A DNA stretch of 64,000 nt from Corynebacterium marambiense (GCF_016342275.1 NZ_JAEIOT010000004.1:372001-436000); one strand, 5' to 3'; positions 38,048 to 47,782 are shown, counted from the stretch's first letter. Notes: generated from the letters alone by a model not told the origin. Translations and numbers: made by a program.

Positions 38048-38617
38048 TCAGTCCGCCACGTTATTGCTCTCAAGTGCCCGGTAGATCGTCGAGCGACTGA
38101 CCCCGAGCACTCTCCCGATCTCTGTCACCGTCATCGTCTTCGCCTCATACAGTGAGCGGGCGGTGGCGGTCTGCTGTGCGGTGAGCTTTCGTGGGCGGCC
38201 CCCAACCCGCCCCCGTGCCCTGGCAGCAGCTAAGCCGGCAGTGGTGCGCTCTATCACCAGGTCACGCTCGAACTGCGCCAACGCCGAGAACACATGGAAC
38301 ACCAACCGGCCGCCCGGCGTCGTCGTATCAATCGTCTCCTGCAACGAGACAAACCCAACCCCGCGGGTCTGTAGATCCTCCAACTGATCAATCAGGTGCG
38401 GGACTGACCGACCCAGCCGGTCCAATCGCCACACCACCACCGTGTCCCCGGAACGTAGCTTGCCCCATAACCGGTCCAGCTCTGGGCGATGCGCCCGGGA
38501 CCCGGACCCGACATCGGTGAAGATCTCGCTACAGCCGTGCCGGCTCAGCGCATCGCGTTGCAGACTCGCATCCTGATCCGCTGTTGATACTCGGGCATAC
38601 CCGAATACTTCACCCAT
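38048..38617 (-). CDS. Serine recombinase (resolvase/invertase family)
   Basis: 189 residues from ATG 38617 (MGEVFGYARVSTADQD). The catalytic serine lies in YARVSTADQ. VVWRLDRLGRSVPHL and the C-terminal helix-turn-helix (TVTEIGRVLGVSRSTIYRAL) complete the Tn3-type resolvase layout. On plasmids such enzymes resolve multimers, on transposons cointegrates. A TGTCCGCGACGAGTTTCGGACA-like dyad just upstream (38645-38667) may belong to its res site. Confidence 0.93.
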   Translation of the reverse strand: MGEVFGYARVSTADQDASLQRDALSRHGCSEIFTDVGSGSRAHRPELDRLWGKLRSGDTVVVWRLDRLGRSVPHLIDQLEDLQTRGVGFVSLQETIDTTTPGGRLVFHVFSALAQFERDLVIERTTAGLAAARARGRVGGRPRKLTAQQTATARSLYEAKTMTVTEIGRVLGVSRSTIYRALESNNVAD

Positions 38618-38868
38618 AGAACCCGCTTTCGTGTGCCCAGGTGTCCGAAACTCGTCGCGGACAAGTCTAGTGACACCTTGATTCTGACACAGTGTTCTGA
38701 GACAACGCGACCTGCAATGGCACGCTCCGGTACCGATGTGCAACCTGGTGTGTCATAAACGATCGTCTAATGCAACAACCACCAGGCGGGCTTAGTAGTT
38801 GCACAAAGTACGGAATAATACCCCCCCCATAACCCCCCCCCCGGAAACCATGCCTACGCGGAATGAGT

Positions 38869-38902
38869 AAGGCCCCCAGGAAAATCAAAACCTGGGGGCC
38901 TT
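38869..38902. terminator. Terminator of the 58-aa membrane protein
   Basis: 12-bp stem AAGGCCCCCAGG / CCTGGGGGCCTT with a 10-base A-rich loop, just after the stop of the leftward small gene. Confidence 0.85.
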
Positions 38903-38909
38903 TACCTTT

Positions 38910-39086
38910 TTACGACGGTTTTTGTTCCTTACCGACATTCCACAGCAAATACGTGACCATTGCTGCGCCGACACTACCGGCAACGAGTCGGTATCCGGAA
39001 AACCATAATACTCCTTCAATTACGGCTACAACAAGCATGAATGTCAGAAACAGAAACAACTTCTGATTTTTAGAAAGACGGTCCAC
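38910..39086 (-). CDS. Small membrane protein next to TA module, copy 1
   Basis: 58 residues from GTG 39086 behind AAAGGAG. Basic N-terminus (DRLSKNQK), then two hydrophobic segments (LFLFLTFMLVVAVIEGVLWF and LVAGSVGAAMVTYLLW), and a basic tail. A close homologue lies at 53973-54149 in the same divergent position to the antitoxin. Conservation of the pair across both copies suggests a function connected to the module or to its mobility. Confidence 0.75.
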   Translation of the reverse strand: MDRLSKNQKLFLFLTFMLVVAVIEGVLWFSGYRLVAGSVGAAMVTYLLWNVGKEQKPS

Positions 39087-39394
39087 AGTTCTCCTTTCTG
39101 AATTCCGTTCCACTCAAGACCACAGGGACTGACGTCACCATGCACAAGGGAAACATGTGCATGACCTAACCAAACTGTCCGGTTAGACAGTTCATCCCCT
39201 AATAGAAATATATTCCGGGGAAACATTTTGCGTCGGCAAGAGTCCCCACATGGGGGTATTTAGAGATAGGCCCCCAGTCTGCTACACCCACCAAGTACAC
39301 AGTCACGACAGCAACGCCGACACGGCGATAACCTGCACGTTTTACGGTAGAATCAGCCGCCTACCGGAGTTTTACGTTCAAGGAGCCCCGCACC
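39087..39394. promoter_or_regulatory. Divergent control region of the TA module, copy 1
   Basis: 308 bp between the small membrane protein and the antitoxin. Near its right end two direct repeats GTTTTACG (39339-39346 and 39369-39376) stand exactly 30 bp apart around a TAGAAT -10 box (39348-39353). A dyad ATGCAC...GTGCAT lies near the left end (39139-39161). The same features occur in copy 2 with sequence changes. Confidence 0.65.
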
Positions 39395-39748
39395 ATGCCC
39401 CGATTCGCACCGGTCACCGTCCGGCCGGACGGCAGGGTCTTCATCGGCGACCACAAGCCCTACGTCGCCCCCGACAGCCTCGATGAGCTGCGCGGCCCAT
39501 CGGAGGGCATCTTCGTGCTCCCCCACTCGGTCCGCTGGCTCAACGAGAAAGCACGCACCACCGACGTCACGAACAAGATCCGTCGGCGCTGCGCGTACCG
39601 TGATCTGCTCGCGGAGGGAACCTACGAGCAACAGTGCGAGTTCATCAACCGCGACCTGCTCATCCGCGACTTCCCCCACCTTCCGCTCCCCCGGAGAGTG
39701 ACCAAGCTCTGGACAGACGCCTTCCCCGAGCTGGTATCTGGTGGATAG
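39395..39748 (+). CDS. Antitoxin of AbiEii-type module, copy 1
   Basis: 117 residues with AAGGAG before the ATG. The protein (MPRFAPVTVRPDGRVFIGDHKPYVAPDSLDELRGPSEGIFVLPHSVRW...) lacks the usual winged-helix of AbiEi antitoxins that I would expect; I do not recognise a named family. The stop overlaps the toxin's GTG by 8 bp, and the gene has two further relatives in the island (33821 and 54509). By position it is the antitoxin and possibly the autorepressor. Confidence 0.75.
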   Translation: MPRFAPVTVRPDGRVFIGDHKPYVAPDSLDELRGPSEGIFVLPHSVRWLNEKARTTDVTNKIRRRCAYRDLLAEGTYEQQCEFINRDLLIRDFPHLPLPRRVTKLWTDAFPELVSGG

Positions 39749-40538
39749 GCTTCTCGCAGAACAGCGAACAATCACCCGGCTCTGCCTGGAGGTCGCCGCC
39801 GACAATGGCTTCGTTCTCGCTGGTGCGGGCGCGCTCCGGGAGCACGGCATCACCAACCGACCGACCGAAGACGTTGACCTTTTCAGTGTCATGGACAAGA
39901 TCGACTCTTTCGGTGAATCCATCGCGGCGATCGAACAGCAGCTAACCAAGCACGGCTACACCGTCGAACACGGACGCACCACCCCGACGTTCGCTCACAT
40001 GGATATAGCTACCCCCTACGGGAGAATCGGCCTCGATGCGGGGCTAGATTGGCGGGCCAACGACCCGGTACATCTCCAACTCGGCCCGGTCCTCGACATC
40101 GAGGACGTGGTGGCCAGCAAGCTCATCGCTCTGGAAGGTCGCAGGACCAGCAGGGATTATCTGGACGTCGATGCCATCCTGCGCTCCGGGCGGTTCACCG
40201 GGGAACAGCTTCTCACGATGGCTGAGAACAGAGACTCCGGATTCAACAGGGAGTTCTTCTCCCAAGCACTCCGCGATACAACATGGCAGGAACTCTCCAC
40301 AGAAGAAATCGAGATGTACGAACTAGATGGAGCGTATCTTGACGCTGTCACCCACAACCTGACGGCCTGGGCTGACCAGATCGACAACCCCCACCAAGGG
40401 AACACCTCTCTACTAACCGTCTTGTACGACGATCACACGACCTGGACCCCGAACAAAACCACCAGCGCCACACGCGACACCACCAGCACCCAGCCCTCCG
40501 CCCCGGTCAACGAAGACTCCTCCGAACAGCAGCTATAG
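39741..40538 (+). CDS. AbiEii/AbiGii family nucleotidyltransferase toxin
   Basis: 265 residues from GTG 39741. The nucleotidyltransferase core is visible: GFVLAGAGALREHG, then RPTEDVDLFS with the DxD metal ligands, and the family helix DIEDVVASKLIALEGRRTSRDYLDV. Such proteins (AbiEii, MenT) transfer nucleotides to tRNA or other targets and halt growth, giving phage defence or plasmid stability. The C-terminal 40 residues are Thr/Ser-rich and likely disordered. It is the only complete toxin among the related loci of this window. Confidence 0.88.
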   Translation: MDRLLAEQRTITRLCLEVAADNGFVLAGAGALREHGITNRPTEDVDLFSVMDKIDSFGESIAAIEQQLTKHGYTVEHGRTTPTFAHMDIATPYGRIGLDAGLDWRANDPVHLQLGPVLDIEDVVASKLIALEGRRTSRDYLDVDAILRSGRFTGEQLLTMAENRDSGFNREFFSQALRDTTWQELSTEEIEMYELDGAYLDAVTHNLTAWADQIDNPHQGNTSLLTVLYDDHTTWTPNKTTSATRDTTSTQPSAPVNEDSSEQQL

Positions 40539-40547
40539 CCCGCTGTC

Positions 40548-43500
40548 TCACAACTCGGGACCGGTGTCCTGGTCTAGGTGGCGTACCGGGTTACTTATCC
40601 CAGGCCCGATTCGGGTTACTCGCCGTGTTGATTCCTCGGCCGACCTGGTCTTCGCCGCGGCATCGGTGTTCGCCTTCGCCACCAGCGCCACCGCATCCGG
40701 GTCCCCAGTGAGATTCACAACGTGCGTATCACCAGGTACATGCAGCCGCTCATCCCACCGCGTATCGGTGAGATCCATCGCCCTCCACACTGTCTTGTTC
40801 AGCGTGGCCCCCACGAAGCTCGCGCCTGTGGCGTCGATGTTTCGGAACGTCGCCCGCACAATATCAGTGCCCTCCATCGTGGCCCCGCGCATCGGACAAC
40901 CAACAATATCGACCGGGAACGGTGACGTGTAGGACCCGAGTGTCGCGCCGGTGAAGTCAGAACCATCGAGTGTGCAGTTGATAAACCGCACGCGGTCGAA
41001 CGACGCGCGACTGAAGTCCACGCCGGTGAGATCGCAGTCGCGGAACACCACATTGGAAAACGAACAGTCGGCAAACGACGTGGCGGTGAGATCGCAGTCG
41101 GTGAACCGCGCCCCGGAATACTGCCGGGTTGTTGCTTGCATCCCGGACCACGCAGCGCCGGTGATCTCCTGGCCGTCGCCCACAACCGGCATCGGTTCGC
41201 GCACCGTTGCCGACTGTTCACCCAACTGCGCGTAGGTGGCTTCCACCCACTGTGCCAGTTCGTTGTCCTGCCCGACGAACCTCACCGGCGGGGCCTGGAG
41301 TGGGTGTTCATCGGTGCTAGTTTCGCGCTTTGTGCTGTGGCCGTAGGCAGTGGAAAACAGTCGAGTGAGATCATCCGAGGCAAGTACACCAGCGACCGGG
41401 ATTGACACCTCGCGGGGGTCTTTTCCAGCTTTCAGTGCGTTCTTCCAGATCGCCCGCAGCACGCCTTCAGCGTCCTGGTCGATGATCTTTTCCACCGCTT
41501 CGGTGGGCAGATTGTCGATGGTTTCGGGCAGATAGGTATCGATGAACTGATCCATCAGTAGATCAACACCGTGGTCGTAAAGCTCGCGGAGTCGGGCAGG
41601 TGAGTGCCCGATAGTGACCTGCTTTCTATGCTCATCAATCGCGGTCGTTGCATCAGCAGAGGTACCGACCGCACGCTCAAGAACCGCCAGTGCAGTTGGT
41701 GCTTGATCGTTGCCAGCCATGTGGAAGTGGGGGTCTTCGGCGTCGAGATCGAACTGCAGATCGGTAACAACGTAGGACCGGTTTTCCATCTTCCCGCGCG
41801 TCAACGCGACGTAGAGCGCTTCGCGGCGGACGGTCATATCGACCAGACTGTGGCACACATCAACGCTCGCGCCCTGGGCGCGATGCACGGTTGAGGCGTA
41901 GCCGAGATGAACGTTATCGGCGGCGTAGTCGGCAGGAATACGTACCCGCGCGTTGGTTTTCAGGTCACGAACGTCGAGTTGTCCATCAGCAGACGGTCCG
42001 ATCACAGTAAACATCTGGCCGTTGATCACCCGCCCACCGCCGGGAAGGTAGGCGTTTTTCCGGGTGATAACGATGTCGCCGGGTGAGACACGATCGCCTC
42101 GTGCGACCTCCATTTCGACGGAGGTATCGACCAGTCCTTGTTCGATGCGTACCGCGCGGATCATCTCGTTTGCGGCGTCAACATCAGCGTTCGACGGTGC
42201 GATCACCAGTGAGGTTCGACCCGCATCAATGTCGGTCAGATAGCTGTCAACGGCTGTGGTCAGCATCGTCTCGCGTGTGCCATCTTTGACCCATCCGCGC
42301 TCGAAGTAGAGTCCGAGTCCAGTGGTGTCCCCGGCTCGAATCTTCATCGAGGCTTCACCTTGTGCGGTGTCAGCTCCCCGCGAAAACCGCATGATTTCGG
42401 TCAACGATGCCGCCCCGGCCCGCTGGCACAGCGTCTTAAACAGCCCACCGGAACCAATCGCCGAGAGCTGGTAAGGATCGCCGATCAAGCGCACGACAGC
42501 TCCTGCTTCACGCGCTATATCGACCAACGCACCGAGGTTGGTTGTCGAGGCCATACCGGCCTCATCGACCAGCAACATATCACCGGGATTGATCTCTACC
42601 GGTAGCTCACCTAGATCACCTCCGCGACGATCCGGGTGCTTACCAAGCCAGGTAAACACCAGCTTGTCGATCGTCATTGCTTCGGCCCCGATTTCTTCTT
42701 CGAGCACCTGCGCGGCCGCGGCAGACGGTGCAAGGCCAATGACTTTCCGCCCCTCGGCGGCCCACACATCAGCAACGATCTGCATGGACGTGGTCTTACC
42801 GGTACCTGCCGGACCAACACCAGATGCCACCAGCGTTCCGGCGTTGAGCAGATGCTCCGCTAGTTCCTTCTGCCCGGCGTTGAGGGCGAAACCACTGGCT
42901 CGCTCGTGGTCATTAAGCGCCTGGGCGAGAGTGGCGTTCCGGGCGAAAACCGCGACCGGTTCAGCACAGGCGTTGAGTACCTTGCGCTCGGTTTCGATGA
43001 CCTCCTCAGTGGTGAACCGCTCGGCACCCAGCAACCGATCGACACCATAATCACGGGCGTTGACAAGCACGAACGGCAGGGTCAACTGCTCGTCCGGGGT
43101 CAGTGAAACCGCCTTGTCCAACGCCACAGTGATGATCTGCTCCCGGGCACGATCAAGCTCATCAACGCTTGAAAACCGCCAGCCTTTCAACGCCGTCGAG
43201 CACGCGGTACGCACATGATGCTCACCGAAGTTCGCGCGCTTTTCCGAGACCGCTTCAATGATCTCCCCGGCGATCGTCTCCACGTTCTCGCGCCAGTTCT
43301 CCGCGTCGAAGATGCGCCCCTGAACACCCGGTTTTTCGTCACCGACGATACTTCGCACGGCTGCAAGGTAGTCGGTTCCACCGTCCATCTCGGACACCAC
43401 CTGCGCCCATTCGCGGCGCAAGGTATCCAACGATTCCGCAGGTTTCTTCGCGTCCCGTGTAGTCAGGATCGCTTCTTGCCAGAACCGTTTCTTGGTCAGT

Positions 43501-44597
43501 TTGTCCGGCTGGCGACCGTGGTTCCGTATGTAGTCAGCGACGAGTTGATCGAACACCGGCTCGGCGTTGGTGCGCCGCTGCGAGAACTGTTCGACCACCT
43601 CCTGCGGCACTCCCTTGACCTCCCACACGCCCTGGGTGTTGCCCTTGCGGGGGCGTTCCTCGAACTCAATTCCGAGTTCTTCGCTAAGAATCTGGTTGAG
43701 CACCGCGTCGTAGTGCGCGCTGATTGCCTGGTGATGGGTAAACAGTGTCCGGCCGTCAAGGGTGCGCCACTTGCCGTCTTTTCCCTGAACCTTGTTCGAG
43801 ATAAGGACATGCGAGTGCAGGTCTGGATCACCGGCGCGGGTATCGAAATGAGTGAACTCCGATGCCACAAGCCCTTGGGTTTCCACCTGCGCTATACCTG
43901 CTTTTCCCATGCGGGTACGAACGATGTTGGCCTCGGCCCACGCGAGCGCTTCGGCCACCGCACGGTGGTGACAGCGGGCGATCTTCGTGGCTGTTTCTTC
44001 ATCCGCCAGCGCCCACACCACGGAGATGCTTTTCACCGGGGAGAACGTGAAATCGTAGGCAGATACCGCCTGTTTGACCTGTTCCTGCTGCTTGTTCACC
44101 CACGCAATGACGTCCTTGTCGGCGGCGTTGTCGTAGCCGGTTTCCTGGACGTAAAAGGGCCGTCCGATCGTTGCCGCCATCTCGGAGCGCTCGACGGTAC
44201 TTGGCAGTCTCTTGGTGTTTTTGGTGAACTCCTGCTCGGCGTCCCGGAGCGCGTCGAGCACGGGAATGGCGTTGGTGTAGACGGGGAACTTGCCTCCGAG
44301 TTTGCACTCCGCAAGCGGTGTTCCAGCGGCGATCTTCGCGTCGGTATCGGGGTGCATTCCGACCCCGTAGAGCGAGGCCATCTGATCGGCTTCGATCGTC
44401 GCCCCGGCCACGATCGTCTCGGTGTTGAACCCTGCCAGCCCGGACCCGAACCACCGGCCGGGCGGGGTGCCTTTGGCTTGGTAGTAGTTCGCCAGCGACC
44501 CGGTGTCGGTGGTCTTGTCGTGTGCGTCGTTGGTCGCAACAGAGCGGAGCAGGTACTGGTATCCAGCACCTGCGTGGACCGCTCGGAGACTCATCAC
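40548..44597 (-). CDS. traA: MobF relaxase/helicase (TraA-like) with pentapeptide-repeat C-terminus
   Basis: 1349 residues. A TrwC relaxase domain (about 1-330) has an N-terminal tyrosine candidate in GAGYQYLLRS and the metal triad in THFDTRAGDPDLHSHVLI. A superfamily I helicase follows: Walker A GPAGTGKTTS, Walker B LLVDEAG, and the C-terminal STVHRAQGASVDV/VALTRGK block. After a linker, residues about 1150-1300 form a run of pentapeptide repeats (for example ARFTDCDLTATSFADCSF), which is unusual. It nicks and unwinds plasmid DNA for transfer. The start is GTG 44597 or ATG 44594. Confidence 0.92.
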   Translation of the reverse strand: MMSLRAVHAGAGYQYLLRSVATNDAHDKTTDTGSLANYYQAKGTPPGRWFGSGLAGFNTETIVAGATIEADQMASLYGVGMHPDTDAKIAAGTPLAECKLGGKFPVYTNAIPVLDALRDAEQEFTKNTKRLPSTVERSEMAATIGRPFYVQETGYDNAADKDVIAWVNKQQEQVKQAVSAYDFTFSPVKSISVVWALADEETATKIARCHHRAVAEALAWAEANIVRTRMGKAGIAQVETQGLVASEFTHFDTRAGDPDLHSHVLISNKVQGKDGKWRTLDGRTLFTHHQAISAHYDAVLNQILSEELGIEFEERPRKGNTQGVWEVKGVPQEVVEQFSQRRTNAEPVFDQLVADYIRNHGRQPDKLTKKRFWQEAILTTRDAKKPAESLDTLRREWAQVVSEMDGGTDYLAAVRSIVGDEKPGVQGRIFDAENWRENVETIAGEIIEAVSEKRANFGEHHVRTACSTALKGWRFSSVDELDRAREQIITVALDKAVSLTPDEQLTLPFVLVNARDYGVDRLLGAERFTTEEVIETERKVLNACAEPVAVFARNATLAQALNDHERASGFALNAGQKELAEHLLNAGTLVASGVGPAGTGKTTSMQIVADVWAAEGRKVIGLAPSAAAAQVLEEEIGAEAMTIDKLVFTWLGKHPDRRGGDLGELPVEINPGDMLLVDEAGMASTTNLGALVDIAREAGAVVRLIGDPYQLSAIGSGGLFKTLCQRAGAASLTEIMRFSRGADTAQGEASMKIRAGDTTGLGLYFERGWVKDGTRETMLTTAVDSYLTDIDAGRTSLVIAPSNADVDAANEMIRAVRIEQGLVDTSVEMEVARGDRVSPGDIVITRKNAYLPGGGRVINGQMFTVIGPSADGQLDVRDLKTNARVRIPADYAADNVHLGYASTVHRAQGASVDVCHSLVDMTVRREALYVALTRGKMENRSYVVTDLQFDLDAEDPHFHMAGNDQAPTALAVLERAVGTSADATTAIDEHRKQVTIGHSPARLRELYDHGVDLLMDQFIDTYLPETIDNLPTEAVEKIIDQDAEGVLRAIWKNALKAGKDPREVSIPVAGVLASDDLTRLFSTAYGHSTKRETSTDEHPLQAPPVRFVGQDNELAQWVEATYAQLGEQSATVREPMPVVGDGQEITGAAWSGMQATTRQYSGARFTDCDLTATSFADCSFSNVVFRDCDLTGVDFSRASFDRVRFINCTLDGSDFTGATLGSYTSPFPVDIVGCPMRGATMEGTDIVRATFRNIDATGASFVGATLNKTVWRAMDLTDTRWDERLHVPGDTHVVNLTGDPDAVALVAKANTDAAAKTRSAEESTRRVTRIGPGISNPVRHLDQDTGPEL

Positions 44598-44721
44598 GGG
44601 GTGAGTCTACCGCGTTTTTCTACCCGACCACTAAAAGTGCATACTGTGTATTGATTCTTTACTGTTAAACGTAGTCAGGTGTCGCAGAAAAGCTATCGAC
44701 GTGATGGTTGGGAGGATATGG

Positions 44722-44754
44722 ATAAGGCCCATTGCTTGGAGCAATGGGCCTTAT
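44722..44754. terminator. Rho-independent terminator after the TrbL-like gene
   Basis: 14-bp perfect stem ATAAGGCCCATTGC / GCAATGGGCCTTAT around TTGGA, 16 bp after the stop of the leftward transfer gene. Confidence 0.85.
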
Positions 44755-44769
44755 GTGAATCTGGTTGGT

Positions 44770-46423
44770 TTATCTGTGGATTTGTCCGGGGTATCCGAGT
44801 GATCCCTCGAAGTTGCGGCCGAGATGATCGGCGGCACGGCCAGCGGTGTTCGCTGCTCCAGGAACCGCGCGCCCCGCAGCCCCCACGCCGCTGGCGGCAC
44901 CGCGCACCGCGCCCCCGGCCATCGCCTTGGCACCCATTGCGGTGAGCTGTGCCGCGGTCAGAATCCGCGGCCGTCCGCCTCCTCCCTGCGGAGCAGCCCC
45001 CACATTGCCGCCGCCACCTCCACTACCGGAGGGGATCGCTCCCTGCCCACGGCGCGCGCCACCACCACCGGCACCGCTCGCGCCACCGCCGCCACCACCC
45101 GAGGCAGACAGTGGTGCGCCCGCCGCTCCACCAGCTCCACCCCCGAGTGCGGCCGCCGCCTGGCCCGGGGCACCACCAGCGGCCCCGCCTATCTTCGATC
45201 CCATCGCCGCGCCAGCCATACCGCCAGCCATACCGCCGAGCGCAACTCCGGTCGCCCTGGCACCCATACCGACCATGCTCGCCGCACCGGTCAACGCACC
45301 GGAGGCGTTACCGCCACCGGCCTGCGCCACTGCAGGCACGATCGAGCGCACCAGCGCCGGGGCAACGAACCCGGCAAGACCAATCATCAGCGCGTTAATC
45401 ACCGCCGTGTCGATCCCCCCCGAGAGAGCCGTCGGTGCCCGTTCGACTGACGTTCCACAGCACCACCGCGTACAGCAACGCCGAGACCGGCTTGAACGCG
45501 ATCGCCGCGATCATGTACGCCACCAGATGGTTCAGGCCGTTGCGTCCGGTGTCGGTGAAGCTCAACGCCGCGAACAGCGGCGCAAGACCAACCGCCAGCG
45601 GCAGGACCAGGACACGAATAACGAGGGCGACAAGCTGCATCACGGACCCGGCGAGACTGATACCGGCCAGCAGCAGCATCACCACAGGTCCATAGGGCGT
45701 GCCTTCCAGGCTCGTCAGGTTGACGAACGTCTCTGGACTCGTCGCCCCGAACTGCTTCATGATCTCATCGGCGACGATGTCACTGGCCATCAGCGCCCCG
45801 GGCACGATCACCGGGATACACGCGGAGAAAATCAGCCAGCGGCCGATCACCTCGCCCATGTCCTCCAGGCCGTCCTGGAGTCCAGACCGGCGCGAAGCCG
45901 CAAGCCGCGCGCCGCCGACGATGAACGACGCGATCAGCGCGAACCCGGCGACCGCGAGGACGATGTTGCGCACACCTTCGATGTTCTCGCCGAGATCTGC
46001 GCCTCCGAGACTCGTTGATGAGTACGACATCCAGAACGTCATCACCGACTGCATGGTCTCGGTGTTGCCCTCCATCAGGGCGCGGGTGAACTTACCGATC
46101 GGGTCATTCCAGAATCCCGATACCTTGTCCTTCGCACCCTTCACGGCATCCACCGGATGCGCAGCAGCAGCAAGTGCACCGCATTCAACGTAACGGAGCC
46201 CTTTGGTTATATTCCCTGCTAATCCACCCTTGTTAGCAATATCTTCGCCTTGGATGAACGTGTCTGCTTTCCCCATGAACTCCTCGCAGCTCTCCATCGT
46301 TGCTGCGAACTTCTCCCCGTTCTTGACTGGAGCGGCGTCCTGGGCGAGCGCGGGTGAGACGGCGATCAGCAGGGCCATGACTACAGCGGCAACCGCCGCC
46401 AGTGACCGATTGATAGTGCTCAC
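44770..46423 (-). pseudogene. TrbL/VirB6-like conjugal transfer membrane protein, frameshifted
   Basis: Two frames make one protein of about 550 residues. Frame 1 (GTG 46423 to 45395) has a signal peptide (NRSLAAVAAVVMALLIAVSPALAQ) and about five membrane segments. It breaks at a run of seven G (45415-45421 on the plus strand as C). With six G, the reading is SLGGIDTAVINALMIGLAGFVAPALV, continuing in frame 2 to 44770. Frame 2 encodes a Gly/Ala-rich tail of about 180 residues. The GTG overlaps the stop of the upstream gene (GTGA). Family resemblance to TrbL/VirB6 rests on topology and position. Confidence 0.75.
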
Positions 46424-47235
46424 TGGGCATTCACCTTGACCCACCCGTCGAGACTGTAGATCGTCGGCTGCTCAGTGCGCTCTCCGTCGAGATCATCACC
46501 GATTACTTCCCACATGCCGTTGGCCCACCTCATCGGCAGTCGGAAAACGATCCAGCTTTCGCTGCCGACATTCTTATATGCCAGGTGAGCAACGACGATA
46601 TTGCTGCTGCACGTCTCAATCTTGAACCCGTTCATACCGGGCAGTGGAGCGTGATGAGGGCCTGCTGTCTTTGCTCCGAGTTCAACGCGCTCGGCGGCAT
46701 CGGGCGTATGGATGTGATCCCGCCAGTATTCAAACGCGAGCTGGTCATAATAGGTAGTAGCCATTGTCGCGGTGTTGCTGGCTGCGACGGCTGCGCCGAC
46801 CGCGGAGTGCGCGTAGCCGGTTGGTACGAGGTGATCGAAGTTCGTCGGCCCGTCGTGTTCAGAGACCAGCATGAACCGGCCGTGCACGTACTGCTGCTGC
46901 GCGTTCACGACGCCCGGGAGGGAACAGTCCATCTCCTCGCGTGGCTCAAACTCGCCGAACGGTTCACCGTTGACAGCGTGCGGTGTGTAGACGGGATTAC
47001 CGTTCCAATCAACGACGTACTCACCGACCTGGTACTGACTATCGTCAAAGAACTCGCGGGGGAAGTGCCGCTGCTCCGGATCAAACTCATCAGGTCCGGG
47101 GATAGCCAAAGTTGAACTCTCGACACTCCCTGTTTCTTTCCCATCACCGTTTTCGCCCCTACTGACAAAGTAGACAGCGATGATTATCGCAATCACCAGC
47201 ACCACCAACACGATTGCTACCCTATTTACTTTCAT
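46420..47235 (-). CDS. Putative conjugation-associated single-pass membrane protein
   Basis: 271 residues from ATG 47235. An N-terminal membrane segment (VAIVLVVLVIAIIIAVYFV) anchors a large extracytoplasmic part with two or three cysteines (REEMDCSLPG, FKIETCSS). It is translationally coupled to the TrbL-like gene. By position and topology it may be the VirB8/TcpC-like scaffold of a transfer apparatus, but no motif proves that. No coupling protein or secretion ATPase was found, so the plasmid seems mobilisable, or a relic, and not self-transmissible. Confidence 0.65.
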   Translation of the reverse strand: MKVNRVAIVLVVLVIAIIIAVYFVSRGENGDGKETGSVESSTLAIPGPDEFDPEQRHFPREFFDDSQYQVGEYVVDWNGNPVYTPHAVNGEPFGEFEPREEMDCSLPGVVNAQQQYVHGRFMLVSEHDGPTNFDHLVPTGYAHSAVGAAVAASNTATMATTYYDQLAFEYWRDHIHTPDAAERVELGAKTAGPHHAPLPGMNGFKIETCSSNIVVAHLAYKNVGSESWIVFRLPMRWANGMWEVIGDDLDGERTEQPTIYSLDGWVKVNAQ

Positions 47236-47539
47236 GGTTACAGCACCTTTCCAGAGCTCACAGCCAATATTTCCCAAAATAAAACCAGATAACATAATCA
47301 TGTTACCGCACTTGAACAGGATCACGCTTTTGCGTTATACCGCTATACCATAAGTGGTAATAGTGTTTTTATTTTCTAACGTTGTTATGTTGTTATGTAA
47401 CAACGTTCCAAAGTGGACAGAGAGCATAATGGGCACGGAGCAGATCCAATTAGCATCGCAATATAAAGACCCCTAGACGCATTAGATGCCTAGGGGTCTT
47501 TATGTTGTAGCGCTGTTAAGTTATACCATTATCGCTTCT
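47236..47539. promoter_or_regulatory. Control region with TGTTATG heptads, AT-rich
   Basis: 304 bp. At 47378-47407 a 10-bp inverted repeat (AACGTTGTTA / TAACAACGTT) encloses direct heptads TGTTATG at 47383 and 47391. RHH partition proteins such as omega bind heptad repeats, so this may be a centromere or operator. The terminator at 47463-47503 closes the region. Confidence 0.55.
47463..47503. terminator. Bidirectional terminator after parA-RHH operon
   Basis: 14-bp perfect stem ATAAAGACCCCTAG / CTAGGGGTCTTTAT with a 13-base loop that can itself pair (GCAT/ATGC). Confidence 0.88.
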
Positions 47540-47782
47540 CTATGGCCTATCTCCAATAGCGACGCCCTCAGACTCAAGATGCTCGACCAGCAGGCGTTCA
47601 ACCAGTCCGCTAAGACTCATGCCGTTGCCAACCGTGTATAACCGGGCAGCGCGGTGAACGTCGACCGGAAGGTATACCGTTGTACGCTTTCCCGGTTCAG
47701 GTTTTTCAGGAGCCACAAAGGTATCGGCGACCGCCGCTTTTTTCTCACCTTTTTTCGTCCTCATCGTGTCTTTCAGTGCCAT
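47540..47782 (-). CDS. Ribbon-helix-helix protein (ParB/ParG-like)
   Basis: 80 residues: a basic N-terminal arm (MRTKKGEKKAAV), then a RHH fold KRTTVYLPVDVHRAARLYTVGNGMSLSGLVERLLVEHL. It overlaps the end of parA by 10 bp. In small plasmids such proteins bind the centromere and autorepress the operon; here they likely act on the TGTTATG heptads near 47.4 and 48.34 kb. Confidence 0.85.
   Translation of the reverse strand: MALKDTMRTKKGEKKAAVADTFVAPEKPEPGKRTTVYLPVDVHRAARLYTVGNGMSLSGLVERLLVEHLESEGVAIGDRP

Noticed and set aside
38818..38843. Two long C-runs as a phase-variation switch
   Set aside because: They lie between genes, not in a coding frame or a promoter spacer I can define; may be worth a look only if variable in reads.
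43215..44654. 479-codon plus-strand ORF
   Set aside because: Antisense of the relaxase gene; no homology, His/Arg-rich composition.
44846..46018. 390-codon proline-rich plus-strand ORF
   Set aside because: It is the antisense shadow of the Gly/Ala-rich transfer gene; codon pattern and homology favour the minus strand.
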